DNA of 64,000 nt from Pseudomonas sp. DNDY-54 (GCF_019880365.1 NZ_CP082271.1:4154001-4218000), one strand, 5' to 3'; shown: positions 16,462 through 24,981, numbered from the stretch's first letter. Program-made: numbers and translations. Notes: a model not told the origin generated them from the sequence alone.

Positions 16462-17225
16462 GCCTGCTCCTCCAGCACGTAGGTCGCCGGACGCCGATGC
16501 TCGCGCCAGATATACCAACCCAGTGCGCAAGCAAGGCCTAGCAGCAGGAGCATTACGCCGGCCAGCACCCACCTGGCGCGGGACGCGCTGGACTCCAACA
16601 TCCAGATCCCGAGGAAGGACGTCATGGGTGGTTGTGCCTGATCACCGCGTCGCGGTTTCGCCTTGATCGCGGTGACCGAAACGCCGTCGTAGCTGAGCCC
16701 GGAAATGCTGTTGGCCACCAGCGTCTTGATCTGTGGAATCAGCTCGTCGATGACTGTGTCCGCTTCGTAACGCACCAGCACCGACGCCGAGGACGGCGAG
16801 ATGACCCGTTTGAGCAGGTCGTTATCCGGAAGCACCACATGGACCCGCGCCGACAGCACGCCATCGATCTGTGAAACCGTGTGGGAGATTTCCTCACTCA
16901 GCGCATAGATCATCTGGGCACGTTCCTGCACCGGCGAAGCCACCAGGCTGTTGCTCTTGAACACATCGCCCATGCTGGAGAACTTCTGCGCCGGCAGTCC
17001 GGCATCGTCGAGCAGGGCCACCGCCTCGGCGAATCGTTCGTCAGGCACGCTGACGCTGATCAGGCCGTCATCCTGCAATTCACGCTTGGCCGCAATGCCC
17101 TCGCTCAACAGCACCGCCAGCATCTTGTTGGCTTCCAGTTCGCTGAGGTTGGTGTAAAGCGTCGAGTCGCAGCCCTGCAGCAGCAGGGTCAGCAGCAACG
17201 CCAGCAGCAGGCTCGGGCGGCGCAT
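16458..17225 (-). CDS. sctJ: T3SS inner-membrane ring lipoprotein SctJ
   Basis: A 255-residue lipoprotein of the YscJ/PrgK/FliF family. Signal peptide with lipobox LLLQGC (Cys19), then STLYTNLSELEANKMLAVLLSEGI, the first ring-building domain. The second domain contains IDGVLSARVHVVLPDND and SVLVRYEADT. A membrane helix (WVLAGVMLLLLGLACALGWYIW, about residues 218-240) is followed by a short cytosolic tail. It forms the inner ring with SctD. Confidence 0.95.
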   Translation of the reverse strand: MRRPSLLLALLLTLLLQGCDSTLYTNLSELEANKMLAVLLSEGIAAKRELQDDGLISVSVPDERFAEAVALLDDAGLPAQKFSSMGDVFKSNSLVASPVQERAQMIYALSEEISHTVSQIDGVLSARVHVVLPDNDLLKRVISPSSASVLVRYEADTVIDELIPQIKTLVANSISGLSYDGVSVTAIKAKPRRGDQAQPPMTSFLGIWMLESSASRARWVLAGVMLLLLGLACALGWYIWREHRRPATYVLEEQA

Positions 17226-17227
17226 CC

Positions 17228-17632
17228 CTACTGACCTCTCATCAGGGTATTCGCCGACCCGGAAATCTGCGTTGCGCCGCGCACCACCATCTGGGTTTCG
17301 ATGGAGTAGTCGAAGACCTGGCTGAGCGACCCGATGAGGCGGTCGATCTGTCCGGGACCAAGCCGCTCCGGGTCGGTGGTGGTCGGTTCCAGCGCCACTG
17401 ACGAATGCGGGGCGTCGCCGGCCTGGCTTCTGACAGGGCCGGAGAACTGCTGAGATCGCTCGATGAAGCCATTCAGGCGCTCCATCAGGTTGGCACCGAT
17501 CTGGTCAGGCGCGGCGCCAGCCGGCAGGCCCTTGGCCTGGCTGGCCATGTGCTCGAAGAGGTTCTGGGAAGCCTGGATCATGTCCTGCCCCGCCATCGGC
17601 GAGACAGCGGGCACCGCGCTGGTCGTCGTCAT
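17228..17632 (-). CDS. sctI: T3SS inner rod / adaptor protein SctI (NolB/YscI/HrpB-like)
   Basis: A 134-residue protein directly before sctJ. The N-terminal 80 residues are Ala/Gln/Gly/Pro-rich and disordered-looking. The C-terminal 45 residues form the conserved amphipathic part: IDRLIGSLSQVFDYSIETQMVVRGATQ followed by ISGSANTLMRGQ, where a helix ending in .L.R.Q is typical of SctI. It caps the export gate and anchors the filament. Two bases separate it from sctJ. Confidence 0.82.
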   Translation of the reverse strand: MTTTSAVPAVSPMAGQDMIQASQNLFEHMASQAKGLPAGAAPDQIGANLMERLNGFIERSQQFSGPVRSQAGDAPHSSVALEPTTTDPERLGPGQIDRLIGSLSQVFDYSIETQMVVRGATQISGSANTLMRGQ

Positions 17633-17647
17633 AGGGGCCTCGGCGCG

Positions 17648-17842
17648 CTATTCATCCGACATGGCTTCGTTGAGAATTTCCTGCGCCCTCGGCATGAGGA
17701 TGAACTGCGCCCCGATGAGCACCGCCTTGGCGGTCATCTGCTCGACAAGCGCATCATCCTGCTTGGCGTTCTGCACCGCCGAATCGAATTCGGCTTCGCC
17801 GCCTTGCGGGCTGACGCTGTCTCCGACGGGGTTCACGGTCAT
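17648..17842 (-). CDS. Small T3SS-associated protein, possible needle or rod partner
   Basis: A 64-residue acidic protein starting MTVNPVGDSVSPQGG at 17842, with AGGAG 8 bases upstream; an earlier Met at 17881 lacks such a site. The second half is one helix (DDALVEQMTAKAVLIGAQF, then ILMPRAQEILNEAMSDE). There is no signal peptide. It lies just upstream of sctI, where needle genes (prgI, mxiH) sit in other systems. Size and position fit a SctF-like subunit, but the sequence does not clearly match, so the function is open. Confidence 0.6.
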   Translation of the reverse strand: MTVNPVGDSVSPQGGEAEFDSAVQNAKQDDALVEQMTAKAVLIGAQFILMPRAQEILNEAMSDE

Positions 17843-17861
17843 TATCTGCTCTCCTCTGAAG

Positions 17862-18500
17862 TTATTGGGTCCCAGCTTCACTGACCCATTGGGGCCCGGC
17901 GCTGCCGCGGAATACCTTCACGCCTCGCTCGCGGACCGGTTCCGGCTGTGACGCGGGCGGACGTTGCTGTTCAAGTTGCTGCTGCACCATCGCCATGAAT
18001 TCAGGCGGGCCGGAAACCATCACGCCGTCACCCTCGGCATTGCTGCGCAACGCGAGATGCCTGCCGGTGACGCCCAGCGCATCCAGCGAGGCCTGCAGCG
18101 CCTGCACGGCGGCGCGGTCGAGGTCGAACTGGCGCAGCTGCAATTCCTCCTCGGTGTTCACGTGAATCCTGCTGCCATCGCTGAACCAGGTCAGACCGCT
18201 GCTGCTGGCGAGCTTCTCGAGAAACTCCCCGGCGGTATCCGCGCGCAGGTTCGCCTGTGCCTGGCCCCGCACCTTGGCGGAGATCGCCATGGGTACGCCC
18301 AGGTTGCGGCCAAACGCTTCCAGCACACTGCGTACGTCCTGCGCGATCACCACGTAGGCGTACGGCCGATCGGCCCATTCCGGCTGCACCTCGGCAGCTG
18401 CCACGAGAGGTAGGCCGAGCGACAGCAGGCACGCCGCTGCGTTGCGTCGACTATCCTGCGTCAACGCGCCGATCGACAACCGTTCGCCGCTAATAACCAC
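17862..18500 (-). CDS. sctC1: Secretin N-domain protein, first half of a split secretin (SctC1, NolW/RhcC1-like)
   Basis: About 205-212 residues. After a signal peptide (RRNAAACLLSLGLPLVAAA) the protein has the N0 domain (YAYVVIAQDVRSVLEAFGRNL), the strand-loop pattern VPMAISAKVRGQAQANL, LEKLASSSGLTWFSDGSRIHV and an N1-like domain with DALGVTGRHLALRSNAEGD. It stops before any secretin pore domain. The start is uncertain: GTG at 18500 or TTG at 18479. The frame stays open upstream to 19427, but that part is antisense to the TPR gene. A separate N-domain protein with a separate pore protein is the hallmark of rhizobial-type T3SS. Confidence 0.82.
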   Translation of the reverse strand: MVISGERLSIGALTQDSRRNAAACLLSLGLPLVAAAEVQPEWADRPYAYVVIAQDVRSVLEAFGRNLGVPMAISAKVRGQAQANLRADTAGEFLEKLASSSGLTWFSDGSRIHVNTEEELQLRQFDLDRAAVQALQASLDALGVTGRHLALRSNAEGDGVMVSGPPEFMAMVQQQLEQQRPPASQPEPVRERGVKVFRGSAGPQWVSEAGTQ

Positions 18501-18587
18501 AAGATTTCGCAACCTGCGCACACCGCGTCTAAGCCGGCCGCCGATAGAATGCGGCAACCCCAACCACCGCCCCGAGGAGTTTTGCCC

Positions 18588-19370
18588 TTGCCCTGCCCCA
18601 GTGTTTTTCGTCTGTTCTGCGCCAGCCTCTTGCTGGCGGGTTGCACAACCTCCCCCCTGGGCAGCGAAGGCAACTACGCGCGGTTGATGAAGCTGGCGGG
18701 CGATATCGAGCAGCGCGGCGACAGCGCCACGGCGACCACGCTGTACCTGCGAGCCGCACAGGCCCCGGAGGCGACAGCGGATGCCTGGAACCGGCTCGGC
18801 GCAATTCGGCTCGACAGCGACGACCCGCAGGCGGCGGAACAGGCCTACCAGCAGGCGCTCGCGCTTGAGCCGGAAAACACCCAGAGCCTGCTCGGCCTTG
18901 GTACCGCCCAGCTGCGCCTGGGCTTTGCGCAGCGGGCCCACCCCCTGCTGGAAAGCGCTGCCACAGACCTGCAAACCGCTGAGGCATTCACCCGTCTGGG
19001 CATCGCCGAAGCGCAACTCGGACATATTGCGCAGGCCATTGGCGCCCTGGCCGAAGCGCGGAGACTTTCCCATGGCGACGCCGATAGCCGCAGCAACCTC
19101 GCCCTTGCCTACGTCCTCGACGGCCGGCCGGAGCAGGCGCTGCGCGAAGTGGAAGGGCTCGATCGGGCTACCGGTGCGCAGCCGCGACATCAGCGAAACG
19201 TCCTGCTGATCCAGGTGCTGGCTGGCGATCTCCAGACCGCGCACCAGGTGCGTCTGAGCCCCAGCGACGACGCCCGGCGCGCCGCACTCATCGAGCAGGC
19301 GTTGCGGATCAAAGGCATAGCCGACCCGGCCGCCCGCGCGAAGGCGATGGGACTGGTGGATGAAGGCTGA
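18588..19370 (+). CDS. TPR lipoprotein, TadD-like, inside the T3SS cluster
   Basis: A 260-residue lipoprotein on the strand opposite to the T3SS run. The start is taken as TTG at 18588, with GAGGAG 8 bases upstream; an ATG at 18549 has no such site. Signal peptide with lipobox LLLAGC. At least four TPR-like units follow (AEATADAWNRLGAIRLDSDD, AAEQAYQQALALEPENTQSLLGLG and later ones). It resembles TadD of Tad pilus loci. It lies between the two halves of the secretin and is divergent from sctC1. It probably helps secretin assembly. Confidence 0.8.
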   Translation: MPCPSVFRLFCASLLLAGCTTSPLGSEGNYARLMKLAGDIEQRGDSATATTLYLRAAQAPEATADAWNRLGAIRLDSDDPQAAEQAYQQALALEPENTQSLLGLGTAQLRLGFAQRAHPLLESAATDLQTAEAFTRLGIAEAQLGHIAQAIGALAEARRLSHGDADSRSNLALAYVLDGRPEQALREVEGLDRATGAQPRHQRNVLLIQVLAGDLQTAHQVRLSPSDDARRAALIEQALRIKGIADPAARAKAMGLVDEG

Positions 19371-19381
19371 ACCGCCACTCA

Positions 19382-19780
19382 TCATTGCCCACCTCCCGTA
19401 CTGCTTTGCGCTGACTGCTCCTGCCAACGCCGACGTTGCTCGGCGGACTCGTAGCCTTCCTGGTACAGCTGTGCGGCACGGCCCACGGGCGCGGCCAGCG
19501 CCGGCCCGCTTGCCCGGCCGCGCTGCAGGTCCTGCTTTCGCTCGACCATCTGCAGCAAGTTGAAGCTGTTGGCGCAGCCCGGTGGCAACATCGGCTCGCG
19601 CGCTCCATCGTCGACAGTCACAGCAGCCGCCAAGCAGGCCTCGGGCACCAGCCGTGCGCGACCCTCGGCGTAGGTTACCGTGCGGTAGCCAGAGGCATAG
19701 TGGGGCTGCTCCAGCGTGGTCTGGCAGGCACCGAGCAACAGCGGCACCACAAACATGGGGACGATCAACCTTCGAGACAC
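19382..19780 (-). CDS. CpaD-like lipoprotein associated with the T3SS secretin
   Basis: A 132-residue lipoprotein with signal peptide and lipobox LLLGAC (Cys19). The C-terminal half carries the CpaD pattern: PPGCANSFNLLQMV, DLQRGRASGPALAAP, then RAAQLYQEGYE. CpaD proteins accompany the Tad/CpaC secretin in the outer membrane. It lies 13 bases downstream of the CpaC-like secretin and converges with the TPR gene. A pilotin or secretin-stabilising role is inferred from this pairing. Confidence 0.72.
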   Translation of the reverse strand: MSRRLIVPMFVVPLLLGACQTTLEQPHYASGYRTVTYAEGRARLVPEACLAAAVTVDDGAREPMLPPGCANSFNLLQMVERKQDLQRGRASGPALAAPVGRAAQLYQEGYESAEQRRRWQEQSAQSSTGGGQ

Positions 19781-19793
19781 GCCGACACCTCCC

Positions 19794-21080
19794 TCATTTC
19801 ATATGGAACCCGAACGGGCTCTGCGCGGGTGCGGGATTGCCGCTGACAGTCGGTAGATCGCCAGGCATCAGCATCGCTTGGGTCTGCACCGGCTCGACCA
19901 GGTAGGGGGTGATGAGAATCACCAGCTCGGTCTCGTTGCGCTGGAACCGCTTGGAGCGGAACAGGCTGCCGAGTACTGGCATGTCACCCAGCAGCGGGAT
20001 CTTCTCCACATCCTGGGCGCTGCCTCGCTGGAACAGCCCGGCGATGGCAAAGGTCTGCCCGCTGCCCACCTCGACTCGGGTGTCGGCGCGGCGAACGCGG
20101 AACGACGGCACTTGGAAACTGCCAATCCCCAGGCTGCTGGTACCCATCAGGGTGCTGACTTCCGGCCTGACGCGCAGGGCGATGCGATCGTTCGGCAGCA
20201 GGGTCGGGCTGAACAGCAGCGAAACGCCGTAAGACTTGTATTCGATGCCGACCAGGTCGCGATTGACCGGCACCGGTACCGGCACTTCACCACCTGCAAG
20301 GAAGCTCGCGGTCTCGCCAGTGGTGGCGGTGATGTTGGGTTCCGCGAGAATTTCCAGCACCCCATTGCCCTGGAGCGCTTCCAGCACCGTATCGATGTTG
20401 AAATGCCCCGAGCTCAGGCCCGCGGAGATCAGGTTCGAGGCGCCTGCCGCCGCCTGGGCTGGAAGCGCGCCGCCACTGAGCAGGCCAAATGAAAAGGTAC
20501 CGTTGTTGAACAGCGCATCCCAGCTGACCCCATAGCGAAGCAGCTCCTCGCGCGACACCTCGGCGAAACGTACGCGGATGTTCACCTGGGTGGCGCCGTC
20601 GTAGGTCGTGTTGTTAACCGCGCCGTTCCAGGCCTGGCCGGTCGGATCGAGCAGCGCATTGAGGCTGGCCGCCTCTGCCACATCGCTCACGCTACCCTGG
20701 GCCACCAGGCGGTTACCGGCGGCGCTCACCTGCGTACGCCCCTTTGGATGCAGCTCACGCAAGCCATCATCGAGGGCCTGGGGGCTGGCGCTCACGTTAA
20801 GCCTCAGCGAGGCGATTTCAGCGCCCTCGGCATCCAGCACGTTGAGGCTGGTATGCCCGCTCTGCTTGCCGAACACGTAGATCACACCGGGTGAAACCAC
20901 CTGCAGGTCGGCGATGCTCGGCTCGGCCACCAGCACCGAGTCCACCGGCTCGTCGAAACGCAGCACGCGGCCTTCGCCCGCGCTCAGTTGCAGCGACGAA
21001 CCTGCGGTGCGCTGGGCCGACGCGGGCGCCATGAAGCCCAACAGCACTGACAACAACAGCCACATCCATGCGGGTTTCAT
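19794..21080 (-). CDS. sctC2: Outer-membrane secretin, Tad/CpaC-like (SctC2, RhcC2-like)
   Basis: A 428-residue secretin. Signal peptide of about 22 residues ending PASA. Residues about 28-100 form the pilus-secretin N-domain seen in CpaC/RcpA (LRFDEPVDSVLVAEPSIADL, VYVFGKQSGHTSLNV). A BON-like stretch follows, then the pore domain (VLEILAEPNITATTGETASF, YGVSLLFSPTLLPNDRIALR, KIPLLGDMPVLGSLFRSK). This is Tad-type architecture rather than YscC/InvG. The ATG overlaps the sctV stop (ATGA), so it is made in the same operon. Confidence 0.9.
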   Translation of the reverse strand: MKPAWMWLLLSVLLGFMAPASAQRTAGSSLQLSAGEGRVLRFDEPVDSVLVAEPSIADLQVVSPGVIYVFGKQSGHTSLNVLDAEGAEIASLRLNVSASPQALDDGLRELHPKGRTQVSAAGNRLVAQGSVSDVAEAASLNALLDPTGQAWNGAVNNTTYDGATQVNIRVRFAEVSREELLRYGVSWDALFNNGTFSFGLLSGGALPAQAAAGASNLISAGLSSGHFNIDTVLEALQGNGVLEILAEPNITATTGETASFLAGGEVPVPVPVNRDLVGIEYKSYGVSLLFSPTLLPNDRIALRVRPEVSTLMGTSSLGIGSFQVPSFRVRRADTRVEVGSGQTFAIAGLFQRGSAQDVEKIPLLGDMPVLGSLFRSKRFQRNETELVILITPYLVEPVQTQAMLMPGDLPTVSGNPAPAQSPFGFHMK

Positions 21081-23215
21081 GAGGCGTTCACCAGGGTCGA
21101 GGTATCGACGGCGACGGATTCCTCGGTCGTCGTCGAGTCCGTGTTGATCACCTTGATCGCCTGCAGGTTGTAGCCTGCCGCCAGCTCGGTGAAGGACAGC
21201 ACCGCGAGCTCCAGCTCCTCGCGGGCACAGATGCGCGCCAAAAAAGGCCGCAGCTCGGGGTGCACCACCAGTACGGCCTGGCGCGGCTCGGGCAGTGCCT
21301 CACAGCACTGGCGCAGCTCCCGGAGCAGTCGCCGAAACAGTTCGCGGGCCTTGGCACTCCCGCGCGCGCCGTCCTGGTCACGCACGCCGTCGAGCAGCTT
21401 GCCGAGCGACCGCGAGCCAATCACGAATGCGCTGATCACGCGGTTGCCGTCGGCGTGCTGATGACTGATCTGGCGGGCAAGGGACCGTCTCAGGTGCTCG
21501 ATCAGCGCCTGCGCATCGCCTTCGCGGTCCTTGCCGTTCCACTCGACCATCGCCTCGAGCAGGGCGCGGCTATTGCGGATCGAAACACCCTCGCGGACCA
21601 GCCCGCGAAGCGCTTCGGCCAACCGCTGGACCGGCAACACCCTTACGGCTTCCGTGACCAGCTCGGGATACTCCTCTTCCATGCGCGCCAGCAGCTGCCG
21701 CGTTTCCTGGATGCCAAGGAAGTCTCCGGCATGGCGACGCAGGGTTCGACCCAGCAGTGTCGTCAGCACCTCTTCCGGCAGCAGGTAGCCGATACCGGCT
21801 TCGTCGAGGCCTGGCTGCTCGGCGCGTGCGATCCAGGTGGCCGGCCCGCTGGTAAGAGGCGACCCGGCCTCGTATCGCTGAACATCGAGCAGTTCCAGGT
21901 GCAGCGGATCGTCCTGGTACAGCAGGCGATCCGGCGACAGCTCACCGGTTTCGAGTGGAATGCCCTCGAGCTCGATACGAAACGAGTGGGCGGCGTCCGA
22001 CGGCACCAGGTGCACGGCTGGCAATGGAAACTCGATGCCAAGTTCGGCGTGCAACTCGTTGCGCAGCGCCTCGAGGCGCTGCTGGAAAGGATGCAGCGCG
22101 ATGCTTTGCCCAAGACCCGGCCCGATCTTGAGCAGGACGCGGCTGTTTTCCGGCGCGGCTGACGGCGTTTCAGCCGGCGGCGCGGGTACTTCGGCTTCGC
22201 TGCTTTCGCTTGCCTGCGCCTGCGCAACTGCCTGGCGCTGTTCATTACGGCGGATGAGGTAAGCGATGCCGCCCAGCAACAGCGCCAGCCCGATGAACAC
22301 CGTGGCCGGAAAGCCGGGAACGAAGGCCATCGCGACGAGGATGACCGCGGTCAACGAGAGCGCGCGCTGGCCGCTGGCGATCTGCCCGATGATCTCGCTG
22401 CCCAGATCGGCGCCGCCCTCGCCACTACTGACCCGAGTCACGACAGTGCCGGCCGCCAGCGCGATCAGCAAAGCCGGGATCTGTGCCACCAGCCCGTCTC
22501 CCACGGTCAGCAGCGAATACACCTGCGCCGCTTCGGCAAAGCTCATGTCGCGCTTGAGCATGCCGATCGTGAGCCCGCCGATGAGGTTGACGAACAGGAT
22601 CACCAGCGCCGCGATGGCATCGCCCTTGACGAACTTCATCGAGCCGTCCATCGCACCGAACAGCTGGCTTTCACGCTGCAGATTGGAACGCCGCCGGCGC
22701 GCCTCGTGCTGATCGATGTCGCCGTTGCGCAGGTCGTTGTCGATGCTCATCTGCTTGCCGGGCATGGCATCCAGCGTGAAGCGCGCCGCCACTTCGGCGA
22801 CCCGCTCTGCCCCCTTGGTGATGACGATGAACTGGGCAATCGTGATGATCAGGAAGATCACCATCCCCACCACCAGCTCGCCAGCGATGACGAAATTACC
22901 GAACGCCTCGACGATATTGCCGGCGTCGCCCTGCAACAGGATCAGCCGGGTGGTGGTAATCGACAGGGAAAGCCGGAACAGGGTGCTGAGCAGGATCAGC
23001 GGCGGCAGCGTGGACAGCTCCACCGGGCTGGAGATGTAGAAGGCGACAATCAGCACCAGCATGCTCAGGGCGATGTTGATGGCGATCAGGGTGTCGACCA
23101 GATAGGTCGGCAGCGGGATGATCATCATCGCGATGGCCATCAGCATGAAGGCTACGATCACCACATCGGTCCGCTGCGCAGCCATGCGGGCCAGGGCGTT
23201 GAGCCGCGCCATCAT
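21077..23215 (-). CDS. sctV: T3SS export gate protein SctV (YscV/FlhA family)
   Basis: A 712-residue protein. About eight membrane helices fill the first 330 residues (PLPTYLVDTLIAINIALSM, YISSPVELSTLPPLILLSTL, ARFTLDAMPGKQMSIDNDL and others), followed by the cytosolic nonamer-forming domain from about 355 (LKIGPGLGQSIALHP, HLVPSDAAHSFRIELEG, VLLGRTLRRHAGDFLG). It receives substrates and chaperones at the gate. ATGA overlaps on both sides. Length and motifs are normal. Confidence 0.96.
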   Translation of the reverse strand: MMARLNALARMAAQRTDVVIVAFMLMAIAMMIIPLPTYLVDTLIAINIALSMLVLIVAFYISSPVELSTLPPLILLSTLFRLSLSITTTRLILLQGDAGNIVEAFGNFVIAGELVVGMVIFLIITIAQFIVITKGAERVAEVAARFTLDAMPGKQMSIDNDLRNGDIDQHEARRRRSNLQRESQLFGAMDGSMKFVKGDAIAALVILFVNLIGGLTIGMLKRDMSFAEAAQVYSLLTVGDGLVAQIPALLIALAAGTVVTRVSSGEGGADLGSEIIGQIASGQRALSLTAVILVAMAFVPGFPATVFIGLALLLGGIAYLIRRNEQRQAVAQAQASESSEAEVPAPPAETPSAAPENSRVLLKIGPGLGQSIALHPFQQRLEALRNELHAELGIEFPLPAVHLVPSDAAHSFRIELEGIPLETGELSPDRLLYQDDPLHLELLDVQRYEAGSPLTSGPATWIARAEQPGLDEAGIGYLLPEEVLTTLLGRTLRRHAGDFLGIQETRQLLARMEEEYPELVTEAVRVLPVQRLAEALRGLVREGVSIRNSRALLEAMVEWNGKDREGDAQALIEHLRRSLARQISHQHADGNRVISAFVIGSRSLGKLLDGVRDQDGARGSAKARELFRRLLRELRQCCEALPEPRQAVLVVHPELRPFLARICAREELELAVLSFTELAAGYNLQAIKVINTDSTTTEESVAVDTSTLVNAS

Positions 23216-23550
23216 CGCGCGCTTCCTCCACGCTCGGCGATATAGCGCCGGAACAGCTGGCGCGCCTCGTCACGCCGCCCGGCCTGCAACAGCGCGCGGC
23301 TGCGCAGCAAGAGCAGCCCGGGCGCCGGGCCCTGGAGCGCCACCAGGGCATCCAGTGCAGCCAGGGCGCGCTCGCCGTCGCCAACAGCGGTGAAGGCCAG
23401 CGCCAGGTGGCGCAGCAGCGTCGGATTGCCGGGCTGAATCTGATTGGCGAGCAGTAACAGCACCAGCGCGCGCTCCGTCTGACCGGCGCGCCGATAGATG
23501 TTCGCCAGTTCCTGCAGGAGCCTTGCGGCGTCACGATCGGCGGTGTTCAT
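23212..23550 (-). CDS. TPR protein of the T3SS (Y4yS/SctG-like)
   Basis: A 112-residue protein made of about three TPR units (LLQELANIYRRAGQTERALVL, LRHLALAFTAVGDGERALAAL, LLLRSRALLQAGRRDEARQLF). It has no signal peptide. Small TPR proteins next to sctV in rhizobial-type clusters (Y4yS) and YscG-type needle chaperones have this form. It overlaps both neighbours by 4 bases. A needle or pilin chaperone role is possible. Confidence 0.72.
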   Translation of the reverse strand: MNTADRDAARLLQELANIYRRAGQTERALVLLLLANQIQPGNPTLLRHLALAFTAVGDGERALAALDALVALQGPAPGLLLLRSRALLQAGRRDEARQLFRRYIAERGGSAR

Positions 23551-23894
23551 CCTTCCTCCAGGTCGACGCGCTGCCGATCAAGGGATTGGCGGATATCGAT
23601 TTCTTCTCGAATCAATGTCATGGCCAGGCCCCTGGTATCGGTATCCAGCGCGAGAGAGGGCAGGATGCGCTCGAGGATGTCTTCAAGAATTTCGGTTGGC
23701 CGCGAACCGCTGAATAGCGCAGGTGCGGTCTCCTCCGGCTCGCCCAGCCGTTGCAGGTCGCGCTGTAGCGCACGCGTCGCCGCTGGCGGCAGCAGCGCTT
23801 CGAACGATGCGGCCGAACGTTCCCGTGACGCGGGGACTGCATCCACCGGCTCCGTGACGGCCAGCGCGGGCGGGCGTCCTTCGGAAATTCTCAT
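23547..23894 (-). CDS. T3SS accessory protein of unknown function
   Basis: A 115-residue cytosolic protein between sctD and the TPR gene. The first half is Ala/Pro/Arg-rich. The second half is likely helical: EILEDILERILPSLALDTDTR and LAMTLIREEIDIRQSLDRQRV. I recognise no family. Its translational coupling to the TPR gene (4-base overlap) and 8-base distance from sctD put it firmly in the operon. It could be a small chaperone or a divergent regulator of needle length; nothing in the sequence decides. Confidence 0.7.
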   Translation of the reverse strand: MRISEGRPPALAVTEPVDAVPASRERSAASFEALLPPAATRALQRDLQRLGEPEETAPALFSGSRPTEILEDILERILPSLALDTDTRGLAMTLIREEIDIRQSLDRQRVDLEEG

Positions 23895-23902
23895 CGGTCC
23901 GG

Positions 23903-24877
23903 TCAGCCTTCCGCCGCACGGGTGTCTGCCGGCACGGCGACCGCTGCCTTGTCGTCCAGGGTGAAGGCAAAGCGCTGTTCGCCGCGCGCCAGGACGACCT
24001 GATCGCTTTCGATTCGCTCGATCAACCAGCCATCGCGGGTTGCGGCGCCTGGTATCAGGCGCTTGCCAGAGGCGTCGATCAGATAGGGCTCGTCACCGAA
24101 CCAGATGGCCTGAAAACTGACCTGCGGTTGCGTCTCGGCCTCCGCGAGCGTCGCTTGGCGATGCAGCAGGAAACGACTGGCGTACTGGCGATCAAAGTGC
24201 CGCTGCAGCGCCACCCAGTCGGAAGTTTGACCTGCTGCATAGCGTCCGCTGGCGACGAGCTGTCCATCGCGGATGGAAATTTCCACTGCATCCAGACCGA
24301 GCTCCTCGGCCAGCAGCGCCAGCTCGGTGCGGATGTCGCCGATGGACGTTTCCGGCTGTTGTTCAACCGATACGGCACCCGCGATGTGTTGCGGGTCCTG
24401 CGCCTCGAACGCTGGACGCTCCTGCAGCATCGCCACCGCACCGGCGCAGATCAGCATGAACACGGCAGCCAGCAGCCATTGCGGCTTGCCGTACCACACC
24501 GGCGTGCGGGCGGTCGCTGTGGAGGCGGGTTCGGCCAGGCGGATACGCGCCTGCCCTAGCAGAATGTCTACCGGGAAGCGGGCCCGGTAACCGTGGCCAC
24601 GGCTGACAAGCGTTTCACGGCCAGCCTCGGCTACCGTGACCGCGCCACCAATGGCCTCGATAAAAAGCAGGCGATCCGCCAGGCGCAGCCTGAGGTGTTC
24701 GTCGGCAATGCCTGCGTCACCGAGCACCAGGCCTGCCGAAGCGCCCGAGCCGATGCTGCAGATGGGTTCGTCCAGCTCCAGGGATACGCCGCAATGCAGG
24801 CCGGCCGTCACCGTGAGGGTAGGCAGCGCCTGATTCGACGCGGACGAACAGGAAGCCATGGCTGTCATCGCGATCAC
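23903..24877 (-). CDS. sctD: T3SS inner-membrane ring protein SctD (Y4yQ/YscD-like)
   Basis: A 324-residue single-pass protein. Residues about 20-115 form a cytosolic FHA-like domain (LHCGVSLELDEPICSIGSG, HLRLRLADRLLFIEAIGGAV). A membrane helix follows near 132-150 (WLLAAVFMLICAGAVAML) and then a periplasmic part (AEELGLDAVEISIRDGQLVASG) that resembles a single ring-building domain. SctD pairs with SctJ and holds the sorting platform. The periplasmic part is shorter than in YscD or PrgH. Confidence 0.85.
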   Translation of the reverse strand: MIAMTAMASCSSASNQALPTLTVTAGLHCGVSLELDEPICSIGSGASAGLVLGDAGIADEHLRLRLADRLLFIEAIGGAVTVAEAGRETLVSRGHGYRARFPVDILLGQARIRLAEPASTATARTPVWYGKPQWLLAAVFMLICAGAVAMLQERPAFEAQDPQHIAGAVSVEQQPETSIGDIRTELALLAEELGLDAVEISIRDGQLVASGRYAAGQTSDWVALQRHFDRQYASRFLLHRQATLAEAETQPQVSFQAIWFGDEPYLIDASGKRLIPGAATRDGWLIERIESDQVVLARGEQRFAFTLDDKAAVAVPADTRAAEG

Positions 24878-24953
24878 CCAACGACCTGCACCGGTTGGTG
24901 CTGAACGGAAAGAGGTATTGGCACGTCATGGGTGCCTGATTGCTGAAGATGGC

Positions 24954-24981
24954 AAAGACGGCGACGAGAGACGCCGCCTTT
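24954..24981 (-). terminator. Attenuator-like hairpin between the 58-residue gene and sctD
   Basis: On the minus strand a 10-bp stem AAAGGCGGCG / CGCCGTCTTT (one G-U pair) with an 8-base loop lies 10 bases after the stop of the 58-residue gene. The T-run is short, so it may let part of the transcription through to sctD. Confidence 0.5.

Noticed and set aside
15158..16666. 502-codon plus-strand frame over sctL and sctK
   Set aside because: Antisense of genes with conserved position and overlapping stops; the translation looks random.
18501..19427. Upstream extension of the sctC1 reading frame (in total 521 codons)
   Set aside because: This part is antisense to the TPR lipoprotein gene, which has a ribosome-binding site, signal peptide and clear TPR repeats. 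High G+C keeps the antisense frame open by chance.
17862..21080. A broken secretin gene (one gene interrupted by insertion of the TPR gene)
   Set aside because: Each half has its own signal peptide and complete domain ends, and the same split is known from rhizobial-type systems, so it is an ancestral arrangement.
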